A stretch of DNA of 64,000 nt from VRUE01 sp963822295 (GTDB taxonomy: Bacteria > Actinomycetota > Thermoleophilia > Solirubrobacterales > 70-9): contig CAWGHD010000002.1 of assembly GCA_963822295.1 (NCBI GenBank), positions 868,001-932,000 on the forward strand, written 5' to 3'. The position numbers and the translations under genes were made by a program. The first letter of the stretch is position 1. Every line of letters begins with the position of its first letter. The notes beneath the pieces are model-generated. The model saw nothing but the letters and a program-made list of their open reading frames with translations, had not been told where the DNA came from and made no database searches. Below are positions 33,603 to 41,479 of this stretch, piece by piece.

Positions 33603-34121
33603 CTATTTGGACTTGCTGAAGCTGCTCACGCACTGGCCCTGGTTTTTGAAGCCGTGGTCTTTCCAACCACCCTTCTTGCAGTCCTTGGCGTTGCTGAGGG
33701 GAAGGGCCGACACCCCGTTGATGATCAGGTTGCGCACGAGGATCGTGCCGGGGTCGGAGGGATTGTCGTTGACGATCCCGGTGTGGCCGGCCGTGCCGTC
33801 CGTGATCCCGCTGATCTGCTGCGTGACCTTGAACCAGCCGTCGTTGTCGGCATCCGTCCCGCAGGCTTCCTCGCCGGCCGGGTCGCCGTCGAAGGTGTTG
33901 AACGCCCCGCCCTGGATGAAGACGCGCGGCACGCCGCCGGCGCAGGTCACGTCGCTCGATTTGTATTCGAAGCTGATCGTGTCGCCGTTCTCGACAGGGA
34001 CGTCGAGGTCCGGGTTCTCGAACGACGTTCCGGCCGGCTGGCCGGTGCTGTCGAGGGTCACGACCCCGTCGTCGTAGGTGGTGCCGGAGTTTGCCACCCA
34101 GCCCTCGGCGGCGACCGCCAT
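33603..34121 (-). CDS. Probable secreted protein with CKKGGWK tail; start uncertain
   Basis: 172 residues if started at the only in-frame ATG (34121). The C-terminus DCKKGGWKDHGFKNQGQCVS matches a short Cys tail that I recall from many actinobacterial exported proteins. The body is beta-rich (GDTISFEYKSSDVTCAGG, RVFIQGGAFNTFDGD). The ATG sits inside what looks like the end of a signal peptide: upstream in-frame codons read SVSALATAAMAVAAEG, but no ATG, GTG or TTG starts them and no Shine-Dalgarno precedes 34121. The same frame runs on through the preceding gene at -1, so a frameshifted fusion to it, a non-canonical start, or an assembly error are all possible. Confidence 0.7.
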   Translation of the reverse strand: MAVAAEGWVANSGTTYDDGVVTLDSTGQPAGTSFENPDLDVPVENGDTISFEYKSSDVTCAGGVPRVFIQGGAFNTFDGDPAGEEACGTDADNDGWFKVTQQISGITDGTAGHTGIVNDNPSDPGTILVRNLIINGVSALPLSNAKDCKKGGWKDHGFKNQGQCVSSFSKSK

Positions 34122-34156
34122 GGCGGCTGTCGCGAGAGCAGAAACAGACGGATGTA

Positions 34157-34762
34157 CTAGCGGCGGGTGAACGGGTCGATGTAGAGGTCGTCGATCAGCC
34201 AGTCGCCGCTGGCGTCCTTGGGGCTGAAGCTGATCCGCGCCGCCACCTCCAGGCTGTCCTTGGTTTCCAGCCTGAGGGCCTCGGTCGGTTCCCATTCGTC
34301 CTCCGCGCGGACGTCGTTCGTCTTCACCTTCGTGCCGTCGGAGAAGTAGTACGTCACTTTCACGTAGAGCTTCGAGCCGTCGTCTCCCGCGTTGAGCGCC
34401 ATCAGGCGGAACAGCGGCGTGTACTGATCCACACAGACCTTCGGGCTGGTCGCAATCCCTCCATGTGGAATGCTGAGCGACGTGTTGTCGGCCGCGTCGT
34501 TTAGGAAGTGGTCCTCGTTGCCGGCGACCAGGGCGGCTCCGCCGCTGAAGTCCCAGCCGGTGCCGCCTTCCTCGAAGCCGCCGTCGGGGGCGAGCTCGTA
34601 GTAATTCGTGTCGCCCCACTTGGAGAAGACCTGCTCGGCATCAGGATAGGTGCAGGCCGCCTGCGCCGCGGAGGCGAACCCCGACAGCGCGACAAACGCT
34701 CCCACCAACGCCAAGACCAGCGCGGCACGGGGAATCCGGACACCTCGGGAAGAATGACTCAT
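34157..34762 (-). CDS. Secreted protein under riboswitch control, function unknown
   Basis: 201 residues with an excellent Shine-Dalgarno (AAGGAGGTG, eight bases before ATG 34762). The signal peptide is RIPRAALVLALVGAFVALSG, with cleavage near AQA-ACT. The mature domain starts with CTYPDAEQVFSKWGDTNYYE and has PDGGFEEGGTGWDFSGGAAL and LEVAARISFSPKDASGDWLI, a jelly-roll or carbohydrate-binding-like pattern (tentative). It is first in a two-gene operon with the CKKGGWK-tail protein. The 5' leader carries a c-di-GMP-I riboswitch, linking its synthesis to c-di-GMP and so plausibly to surface attachment or matrix. Confidence 0.85.
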   Translation of the reverse strand: MSHSSRGVRIPRAALVLALVGAFVALSGFASAAQAACTYPDAEQVFSKWGDTNYYELAPDGGFEEGGTGWDFSGGAALVAGNEDHFLNDAADNTSLSIPHGGIATSPKVCVDQYTPLFRLMALNAGDDGSKLYVKVTYYFSDGTKVKTNDVRAEDEWEPTEALRLETKDSLEVAARISFSPKDASGDWLIDDLYIDPFTRR

Positions 34763-34895
34763 CGGGGCAACACCTCCTTGGTCGCAAAGCGAATTGACTC
34801 GGTTCTCACCAAGCTGGCGGCTGAGCCGTCTCCCCTCCGGGAGACCTCTTGCTTTGCGTCCCCGCCTCGCGACGGGTTTGCCCCTTCAGCTGATT
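34763..34895 (-). ncRNA. c-di-GMP-I (GEMM-I) riboswitch and expression platform
   Basis: Read on the minus strand, P1 5' strand AGCTG (near 34890) is followed by GGGGCAAACC, a hairpin CCCGTC-GCGA-GGCGGG with a GNRA tetraloop, and GACGCAAAGC. Then comes a second arm around GGTCTCCC/GGGGAGAC, the AGCCG segment and P1 3' strand CAGCT (34812-34816). The first three blocks are the hallmark GEMM-I core. Downstream, GCTTTGCG (34783-34790) is the exact complement of the core CGCAAAGC (34851-34858), and CTTGGT next to P1 can pair with ACCAAG, which overlaps the Shine-Dalgarno at 34771-34779. Ligand binding would therefore change ribosome access; the direction is not decided by the sequence. Confidence 0.87.
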
Positions 34896-35017
34896 CGTGC
34901 TGATTGGGGCATCGGAGGCTGCGGAGGCGGATTGAATTCCATCGGACAGGCGTCTAGGCAATTTTGCGTGTGACCGCTTAATCGTCGCCCGGGCGGGGCG
35001 TCATTAGGATGGCCGCC

Positions 35018-35878
35018 ATGCTGATCGGCGCCCATGTATCGACGGCCGGAGGGCTGGACAACGCCATCGGGCGGGCCACCGAGCTCGGCTGCGAGTCGAT
35101 TCAGATCTTCAACCAGAGCCCGCGGATGTGGCGGCCGACCAGGTACGACGAGGGGGACTTCGCCGCCTTCCGCGAGGCGATGGCGGCCTCGCCCGTGGAG
35201 GCGGTGGTGATCCACGCGGTCTACCTGATCAATTGCGCGACGAAGGAGGCCGACCTGCGCAAGAAGTCGCTGGCCTCGCTCACCCACGCGCTGCGGATCG
35301 GCGACGGGATCGGGGCCGCCGGCGTCGTCCTCCACCCGGGCGCCCAGAAAGGCGAGCCGCACGGCCCCTCGATGAAGCGGGCCGGAAAGGTGATCGCCGC
35401 GGCGCTGGCGGACAGCGAGTCGTGCCCGCTGCTGCTCGAGCAGACCGCCGGCCACCAGGGGCTGCTCGGCCGCGACTTCGACGAGACCGCGGAGCTGATC
35501 GAGCTGGCCGGAAGCGGCGAGCGGCTCGGGCTCTGCCTCGACTCCTGCCACCTCTTCGTGCAGGGCTACGACATCACCGACGCCGACCACCTCTCCGCGG
35601 TCCTCGACGAGGCCGACGAGAAGGTCGGCCTGGAGCGGCTGCGCTGCGTCCACGTCAACGACGCGGCCGTGCCGCTCGGCTCCTGCCGCGACCGCCACGC
35701 CAACATCGGCAAGGGAGAGATGGGCAAACAGGGCCTCGCCGCCTTCCTCTCCGAGCCTCGCTTCGAGGGCCTGCCGGCGACCCTCGAGACCCCGGGCCCC
35801 AACAAGAAAGGCGCCGACCGCAAGGAAGTCCTCGCCGCGAAGCGCCTCCGCAAAGCGGGCCTCAAGGCCCGCGCCTGA
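35018..35878 (+). CDS. nfo: Endonuclease IV (Nfo), AP endonuclease
   Basis: 286 residues, TIM-barrel enzyme cutting 5' of abasic sites in base-excision repair, with three Zn ions. Signatures are MLIGAHVSTAGGLDNAIGRA at the start, QSPRMWRP, the metal ligands in VIHAVYLIN, VVLHPGAQKG, LLLEQTAG, LCLDSCHLF, VHVNDAAVPLGSCRDRHANI and LPATLETPGPN. ATG 35018 has GGA eight bases upstream; an ATG at 35009 would add three residues. It is divergent from the riboswitch operon and convergent with the acyl-CoA dehydrogenase. Confidence 0.95.
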   Translation: MLIGAHVSTAGGLDNAIGRATELGCESIQIFNQSPRMWRPTRYDEGDFAAFREAMAASPVEAVVIHAVYLINCATKEADLRKKSLASLTHALRIGDGIGAAGVVLHPGAQKGEPHGPSMKRAGKVIAAALADSESCPLLLEQTAGHQGLLGRDFDETAELIELAGSGERLGLCLDSCHLFVQGYDITDADHLSAVLDEADEKVGLERLRCVHVNDAAVPLGSCRDRHANIGKGEMGKQGLAAFLSEPRFEGLPATLETPGPNKKGADRKEVLAAKRLRKAGLKARA

Positions 35879-35934
35879 ATCGAGGCGTCAATTAACCCCG
35901 CCCCAGGGGGTGAAATGACGGCTCGATCGCCGGG

Positions 35935-35966
35935 GCGCTATTTGATCTGCAGGCCCGAAATAGCGC
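35935..35966. terminator. Palindrome between convergent nfo and acyl-CoA dehydrogenase genes
   Basis: GCGCTATTT (35935-35943) and AAATAGCGC (35958-35966) form a 9-bp stem around a 14-base loop, spanning the stop codon of the minus-strand gene. Placed between convergent genes it could act as a bidirectional terminator, although no clear U-run follows. The arm GGGGCGCTATTTG closely resembles GGGGCGCTTTTGT of the menC-menD palindrome, suggesting a shared element type. Confidence 0.5.
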
Positions 35967-37233
35967 GCGAAATCACGAGGCGCTGGATCTCCGAGGTGCC
36001 CTCGAAGATCGTGTAGATCTTGGCGTCGCGGGCCATGCGCTCGACCGGGAACTCGCGGGTGTAGCCGTTGCCGCCGAGGATCTGGATCGCGCGCTCGGTG
36101 ACGTGGACCGCGACCTCGCCGGCCTTCAACTTCGCCATCGAGCCCTCGGCGTTTTCGAAGGTCTGACCGGTGCGGCCCATCCAGGCGCCGCGCCAGACCA
36201 GCAGGCGGGCGGCGTCGATCTCGAGCTTCATGTCCGCCAGGGTGAAGGCGATCGCCTGGTTCTCGATGATCGGGCGGCCGAACTGCTGGCGCTCTTTGGC
36301 GTAGTCGAGCGAGTACTCGTAGGCGGCGCGGGCGATGCCGATCGCCTGGGCGCCGACCGTCGGCCGGCTCGCCTCGAAGGTCTGCATCGCGGCCTGCGAC
36401 TTCGCCTTCTTGCCCTCGCGCACACGGGCGAGGCGCTCGTCGAGCTTGTCTTTGCCGCCCAGCAGACAGGCGCCCGGGACCCGGCAGTCGTCGAGGTGGA
36501 CGTCGGCGGTGTGGGAGGCGCGGATGCCGTGCTTCTTCACCTTCGTGCCCTGCTCGCAGCCCTTGGTGCCCGGCGGAATGACGAAGGCGGCATGCCCGCG
36601 CGAGCCGAGCTCACGGTCGACCGAGGCGATCACGACATGGACGTCGGCGATGCCGCCGTTGGTGGCCCAGGCCTTCTGCCCGTTGATCACCCATTCGTCC
36701 TTGGCCTCGTCGTACTTGGCGGTGGTGCGGATCGCCGAGACGTCGGAGCCGGCGTCGGGCTCCGAGGCGCAGAAGGCGGCGACCTTCGGCTCGTCGACCG
36801 AGCCGAAGCACTGCGGAATCCACTCGCCGAGCTGCTCCGGTGTTCCCTGCCCGAAGATCGCGGCGACGGCGAGCGAGGTGCCGAAGATGCTCATCCCGAT
36901 CCCGGCGTCGCCCCAGAACAGCTCCTCGTTGACGATCGGCAGCGAGAGCCCGGTCTCGTCGGCCCAGAACTGGGCGAGGCCTTCGAATCCGTAGAGGCCG
37001 ATCTTGGCGGCCTCCTGGATCACCGGCCACGGGGTCTCCTCGCGCTCGTCCCACTCCGATGCCGCGGGGCGGACGACGCCCTCGGCGAAGCCGTGCACCC
37101 ACTCGCGGATGTCCTTCTGGTCCTGGTTCAGCTCGAGGGTGAACCTCGGCCCGTCGGCGGCGGGTGCGGAGTCGCCGGCGGCTTCGGCGACGATGTCATC
37201 GGCGGTCTGGGGCGCAGCTGTCTCGGGATTCAT
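35938..37233 (-). CDS. Acyl-CoA dehydrogenase
   Basis: 431 residues, FAD-dependent alpha,beta-dehydrogenation of an acyl-CoA, passing electrons to ETF. The N-terminal helical domain begins after a ~30-residue Ala-rich lead (residues 31 on: FTLELNQDQKDIREWVHGFA). The central beta domain has AAFCASEPDAGSDVSAIRTT and WVINGQKAWATNGGIADV. The C-terminal domain has KERQQFGRPIIENQAIAFTL, ILGGNGYTREFPVERMARDA and the catalytic Glu in IFEGTSEIQRLVI. Chain-length specificity cannot be told. No ETF genes are nearby. Confidence 0.93.
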   Translation of the reverse strand: MNPETAAPQTADDIVAEAAGDSAPAADGPRFTLELNQDQKDIREWVHGFAEGVVRPAASEWDEREETPWPVIQEAAKIGLYGFEGLAQFWADETGLSLPIVNEELFWGDAGIGMSIFGTSLAVAAIFGQGTPEQLGEWIPQCFGSVDEPKVAAFCASEPDAGSDVSAIRTTAKYDEAKDEWVINGQKAWATNGGIADVHVVIASVDRELGSRGHAAFVIPPGTKGCEQGTKVKKHGIRASHTADVHLDDCRVPGACLLGGKDKLDERLARVREGKKAKSQAAMQTFEASRPTVGAQAIGIARAAYEYSLDYAKERQQFGRPIIENQAIAFTLADMKLEIDAARLLVWRGAWMGRTGQTFENAEGSMAKLKAGEVAVHVTERAIQILGGNGYTREFPVERMARDAKIYTIFEGTSEIQRLVISRAISGLQIK

Positions 37234-37290
37234 GGCCAGCGATGCTACATGAGACCGTGTCGTCGTTCGAGGGCCGCGCCCCGCCGGGGC

Positions 37291-37665
37291 TCAGAGGTCG
37301 CGCAGGTCGAACGCCCGCAGGCCCTCGGCTCCCTCGTCCGGGCAGTCGAAGAAGCGACGGTTGACGCAATCGTAGGAGGAGCCCTCGCCCTCGTAGGCCC
37401 GCTCGACCGAGAACTGGCAGTGGGGAAGCGCGTCGCCGGTCATCTTCACGCCTCCGAAGCCGTTGGGCTGGAGGACGGCGTCGAGTTCTACCTTGGCGCC
37501 GTAGACGCCCTGCATGCAGCCGAGGTACTGGACGCCGGTGAGGATGTCGTTGTAGCTGTAGAGGTAGTGGCAGCCCATCTCCACGCAGCCGCGCGGCTCG
37601 ATCATCTTGTCGCAGAAGGAGCGGCACTGGCGACACTCGCCCGTCTTCTCCCTGATGGCTGGCAT
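37291..37665 (-). CDS. Small cysteine-rich protein of unknown function
   Basis: 124 residues from ATG 37665 (a TTG at 37671 would add two). It has ten Cys: ECRQCRSFCDKM at the start, then RGCVEMGCHYLYSYND, LGCMQGVYG, PHCQFSV, YDCVNRRFFDCPDEG. The CxxCxxxC start and even Cys number suit a metal cluster or zinc site in the cytoplasm, as no signal peptide is present. I do not recognise the family. It lies between dnaE and the acyl-CoA dehydrogenase on the same strand, with 57 and 129 base gaps. Confidence 0.75.
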   Translation of the reverse strand: MPAIREKTGECRQCRSFCDKMIEPRGCVEMGCHYLYSYNDILTGVQYLGCMQGVYGAKVELDAVLQPNGFGGVKMTGDALPHCQFSVERAYEGEGSSYDCVNRRFFDCPDEGAEGLRAFDLRDL

Positions 37666-37727
37666 TGACAAAGTCTAGGTGCCTGGCGGCGTCAAGACGG
37701 AGTATTTGCTTGCCGCGTCAGAACCGA

Positions 37728-37792
37728 GCAGTTCGGTGGACGCAGGGAGCGCAGCGTGCTCCGCACGTAAGCGAGCGAGAGCGCCGAACTGC
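37728..37792 (-). terminator. Hairpin 3' of dnaE
   Basis: GCAGTTCGG (37728-37736) and CCGAACTGC (37784-37792) are exact inverted repeats, enclosing a smaller GGAGC/GCTCC stem. The structure starts nine bases beyond the dnaE stop and lies ahead of the Cys-rich gene. It has no U-run. A role in 3'-end formation of dnaE mRNA is inferred. Confidence 0.5.
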
Positions 37793-37800
37793 GCCGGTCT

Positions 37801-40800
37801 TCACGCCGCGAGCGAGTCGGGGCCGAGAACGTGGCCAAGCTCGGCGCGCAGGCCGCTGGTGTTGCGGACCCGATACGGGTCGCCGAGCACCAGCTTGGTC
37901 GGCTCGCCCTCGCCCGGGGTGACCGCGAGATGGACGTCGGCCTCGCCCTTGTGGTGCTCGAAGACGGCCTTCAGCTCCTCGAAGAGCGCCGGGGTCCACT
38001 GGGCGGCGTCGATCTTCAGGCGCAGCGGCTCCGACGGCGCGTTCGCCGCCGAGCTGGCCTTGTCGATCTCCGCCTGGTCGGGCTCGAAGCGCTCCGCCTC
38101 CTGGACGACGAGCTTGGTCTCGCCGCGATCCTTGTGGTCGAGGCGGCCACGGACGATCACCACCGCATCGGGCTCGATCGTCGCCGCGGCCGAATCGGGC
38201 TGGTCGGCCTTGAAGACCAGCATCTCGACCTGGCCCTCGACGTCGTCGAGGGTCGCGAACATCATCTGCGAGCCGCTCTTGGTGCGGATCTTTTTGCAGG
38301 CCGCGACGATGCCGCCGACCGTCACCCAGGAGCCGTCCGGCTTGGTGGAGAGATCGGCGATCGAACAGTCGACGCGGGCCTTGAGCGCGTCGCGCACTTC
38401 GGCCAGCGGGTGCGACGAGAGATAGGTGCCGAGCACCTCCTTCTCCATCGCCAGCAGTGTCGAGCGGTCGAACTCGACGGCGGAGATCGGCGGCCGGTGC
38501 TGGTGCGCGGCGGCCTGCGACCCCCCTTCCCCGCCCTCTTCGTCGCCGCCGAAGTCGAAGATCGAGCCCTGGCCGAGCTGGGCGTCCTCCTGGGCCTTCT
38601 GGCCCGCCGACTGCGCCGCCGGCAGCGCCTCGAGCATCCCCATCCGCGAGGCCCCGGTCGAGTCGAGGGCGCCGCATTTGATCAGGCATTCGATCGCCCG
38701 TTTGTTGACCGCGCGGGAGTCCACCCGCTCGCAGAAGTCCCAGACCGAGGCGATCGGCGCGTCCTCGCGCGCCCGCAGGATCGCCTCGACGGCGGAGTGG
38801 CCGACGTTCTTGACCGCGTCGAGGCCGAAGCGGATCGCCTTCTCGGAGACGACGAAGTCGTGGTCGGAGGAGTTGACGTCGGGCGGCAGGACCTCGATCC
38901 CCATCTCCTCGCAGCGGTTGACGAAGAAGGGGACCTTGTCTTTGGTGTTCATCACCGAGGAGATCACCGCCGCCATGTACTCGGCGGGGAAGTTCGCCTT
39001 CAGGTAGGCGGTGCGGTAGGCGATCAGCGCGTAGCAGGCGGCGTGGGACTTGTTGAACGAGTAGTCGGCGGCGGCCTCCATCAGCTTCCACATGTCGCCG
39101 GCGACCTTCTTCGCGGTCCCCGACGCCTCCATGCCTTCGAGGAATTTGGCCTTCATCGTCGCCATCAGGTCGCGCTTCTTCTTGCCGATCGCCTTGCGCA
39201 GGTCGTCCGCCTCGGCGGGGCTGAAGCCCGCCATCTGCTTGGCGATCTCCATCAACTGCTCCTGGTAGAGGACGCAGCCGTAGGTCGGCTGGGTGATCGG
39301 CTTGAGGCGCTCGTCGGGATAGGTGACCGAGGCCGGGTCGCGCTTGCCCTTGGCGTAGGCGGGGATGTAGGCCATCGCTCCCGGCCGGTAGAGGGAGACG
39401 AGGGCGACGATGTCGTCGAACTCGGTCGGGCGGACCTTCTTCATCGCGTCGCGCATGCCCTCGGACTCGAGCTGGAAGACGCCGGTGCCGTCGCCGCGGG
39501 TCAGCATCTCGAAGGTCTTCGCGTCGTCCATCGGAATCGTCGCGACGTCGAGCTCGACCCCGCGCGAGCGCTGGATGATCTCGATCGCGTCCTCGATCAC
39601 GTCGAGGTTGCGGAGGCCGAGGAAGTCCATCTTGAGCAACCCGATCTCCTCGATCGGGCCCATCGAGTACTGGGTGACGATCTTGTACTGGCGCTCGCCC
39701 TTGGCGCCGCCGTTGCCGCCCGCCGGGGCGCTGCGGTCCTCGGCTAGCTGCAGGGGGACGATCTCCTGCAGGGGACGGTCGGCGATCACCACGGCCGCCG
39801 CGTGGATCGAGTTGTTGCGGATGATCCCCTCGAGGCCCTGGGCGACGTCGATGATCTTTTTCGCGTCGGGCTCGGCGTCGTAGGTCTGTTTCAGTTCCTG
39901 GCCCTTCTTCAGGCACTCCTCGAAGGAGGGGCTGCGGCCCATGATCGGCTCCGGGATCTGCTTCGCGAGCCGGTCCCCGGTTCCGTAGTCGAAGCCGAGC
40001 ACGCGGGCGGCGTCGCGGGTCGCGGCGCGCGGGGCCATCTTGCCGAAGGTGATGATCTGGGCGACCGATTCGCGGCCGTATTTCTCGCCGACGTAGCGGA
40101 TCATCCGCTCGCGCCCGCGGACCGAGAAGTCGATGTCGATGTCCGGCATCGATTTGCGGCCGGGGTTGAGGAAGCGCTCGAAGAGCAGGTCGTTGGCGAG
40201 CGGGTCGAGGTCGGTGATGCTCAGCGAGTAGGAGACGATCGAGCCCGCCGCCGAGCCGCGCCCCGGGCCGACCGCGACGCCGTTCTCCTTCGCGTAGCGG
40301 ACGAAGTCCCAGACGATCAGGAAGTAGGAGGAGAAGCCCATCTCCTCGATCACCCCGAGCTCGAACTCCATCCGCGCGACCGCCTCGGCGGGCGGCGGGT
40401 CGCCGTAGCGCTCGCGCAGGCCCTCGGCGGCGATCCGCCGCAGCATCGCCTCCGGCTCCTCGTCGTCGGGCGTCGGGTAGCGGGGCAGCAGCAGGGACCC
40501 GAGCTCGATGTCCAGCGAGCAGCGCTCGGCGATCTCGAGCGTGCTCGGCACCGCCTCCGGCCACTCGGCGAAGGACTCGGCCATTTCCTCGGAGCTCTTC
40601 AAATAGAACTCGTTGGTGTCGAAGCTCATCTTCGGCGCCTCGAGCGTGGACTTGGTCTGCACGCAGAGCAGCGCCGCGTGGTTGTCGAAGTCCTCGCGCC
40701 GCAGGTAGTGGACGTCGGCGGTGCCGACCAGCGGCCGGCCCAGCTCGCGGGCGAAGCGGACGATGCCCTCGTTGGCCCGGTCCTGCTCGGCGATCCCGTT

Positions 40801-41337
40801 CTTCTGGACCTCGAAGTAGACCTGCTCGGGCCCGAAGGCCTGGATCAGGTCGTCGAGGTGGGCGCGGGCGTCGTCGGCGCGCTCTTCGACCAGGCGGCGG
40901 CAGAAGCGCGACTGCAGGCAGCCGGTGAGGACGATGACCCCCTCCGAGTGCGAGGCAAGGAGGTCCATGTCGACGTTGGCCTTGCCGCGCGAGAAGCCCT
41001 CGAGGAAGCCGGCCGAGGTGAGCTTGACCAGGTTGGCGAAGCCGGTGTCGCTCTCGGCCAGCAGGGTGAGATGGTTGCGCTCGTAGCGGACCTGCTCCTT
41101 GATCGCGACTCGGTCGTCGACAAAGTAGGCCTCGAGGCCGACGATCGGTTTGATCCCGTGCTTGTTGCAGGCCTTGTAGAGGTCGACGGCGCCGTTCATG
41201 ACCCCGTGGTCGGTGAGCCCGAGCGCCGGCTGGCCGAGCTCCGCGGCCCGGGCCGCCATCGCGTCGATCTTGCAGGCGCCGTCGAGCAGCGAGTACTCGC
41301 TATGGGCGTGAAGATGGACTGCGGAGGAAGAGCTCAC
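37801..41337 (-). CDS. dnaE: DNA polymerase III alpha subunit (DnaE)
   Basis: 1178 residues, the replicative polymerase catalytic subunit. It starts at GTG 41337. The PHP domain begins HLHAHSEYSLLDGACKID with metal-type His8, His10 and His12, and retains GLTDHGVMNGAVDLY, so it may keep pyrophosphatase/exonuclease activity. The polymerase core has GRGSAAGSIVSYSLSITDLD and the catalytic Asp motif PDIDIDFSVRGRERMI. The finger/thumb region includes YQEQLMEIAKQMAGFSPAEA. The C-terminal OB fold (VTVGGIVAACKKIRTKSG, MMFATLDDVEGQVEMLVF) is complete. It belongs to the DnaE1-type, with no intein. Confidence 0.97.
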   Translation of the reverse strand: MSSSSAVHLHAHSEYSLLDGACKIDAMAARAAELGQPALGLTDHGVMNGAVDLYKACNKHGIKPIVGLEAYFVDDRVAIKEQVRYERNHLTLLAESDTGFANLVKLTSAGFLEGFSRGKANVDMDLLASHSEGVIVLTGCLQSRFCRRLVEERADDARAHLDDLIQAFGPEQVYFEVQKNGIAEQDRANEGIVRFARELGRPLVGTADVHYLRREDFDNHAALLCVQTKSTLEAPKMSFDTNEFYLKSSEEMAESFAEWPEAVPSTLEIAERCSLDIELGSLLLPRYPTPDDEEPEAMLRRIAAEGLRERYGDPPPAEAVARMEFELGVIEEMGFSSYFLIVWDFVRYAKENGVAVGPGRGSAAGSIVSYSLSITDLDPLANDLLFERFLNPGRKSMPDIDIDFSVRGRERMIRYVGEKYGRESVAQIITFGKMAPRAATRDAARVLGFDYGTGDRLAKQIPEPIMGRSPSFEECLKKGQELKQTYDAEPDAKKIIDVAQGLEGIIRNNSIHAAAVVIADRPLQEIVPLQLAEDRSAPAGGNGGAKGERQYKIVTQYSMGPIEEIGLLKMDFLGLRNLDVIEDAIEIIQRSRGVELDVATIPMDDAKTFEMLTRGDGTGVFQLESEGMRDAMKKVRPTEFDDIVALVSLYRPGAMAYIPAYAKGKRDPASVTYPDERLKPITQPTYGCVLYQEQLMEIAKQMAGFSPAEADDLRKAIGKKKRDLMATMKAKFLEGMEASGTAKKVAGDMWKLMEAAADYSFNKSHAACYALIAYRTAYLKANFPAEYMAAVISSVMNTKDKVPFFVNRCEEMGIEVLPPDVNSSDHDFVVSEKAIRFGLDAVKNVGHSAVEAILRAREDAPIASVWDFCERVDSRAVNKRAIECLIKCGALDSTGASRMGMLEALPAAQSAGQKAQEDAQLGQGSIFDFGGDEEGGEGGSQAAAHQHRPPISAVEFDRSTLLAMEKEVLGTYLSSHPLAEVRDALKARVDCSIADLSTKPDGSWVTVGGIVAACKKIRTKSGSQMMFATLDDVEGQVEMLVFKADQPDSAAATIEPDAVVIVRGRLDHKDRGETKLVVQEAERFEPDQAEIDKASSAANAPSEPLRLKIDAAQWTPALFEELKAVFEHHKGEADVHLAVTPGEGEPTKLVLGDPYRVRNTSGLRAELGHVLGPDSLAA

Positions 41338-41432
41338 GAAGGACGTCGATCATGCCAACCAGGGCAGATGGCAACGACCCCGTTTCGTGCCTTTTCGCGC
41401 GCCTTCCCCGCTATCTCCGTGGGTATTTCGAA

Positions 41433-41477
41433 ATCGCATCACGTTGACCATGCATTGCATGGCAAACCTGATGCGAT
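41433..41477 (-). terminator. Nested hairpin 3' of the RTX-like gene
   Basis: Outer arms ATCGCATCA (41433-41441) and TGATGCGAT (41469-41477) enclose an inner CCATGCA/TGCATGG stem (41448-41462). It begins two bases past the stop codon at 41480. A transcription terminator or mRNA 3' stabiliser is likely. The rest of 41338-41479 holds the dnaE 5' region, where I recognise no confident promoter. Confidence 0.6.
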
Positions 41478-41479
41478 GT

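Noticed and set aside
33603..34619. 338-residue ORF covering two genes on the minus strand
   Set aside because: Only the part after about 34121 looks protein-like; the rest is a -1 shadow of the preceding secreted-protein gene. A frameshifted fusion is kept as a finding.
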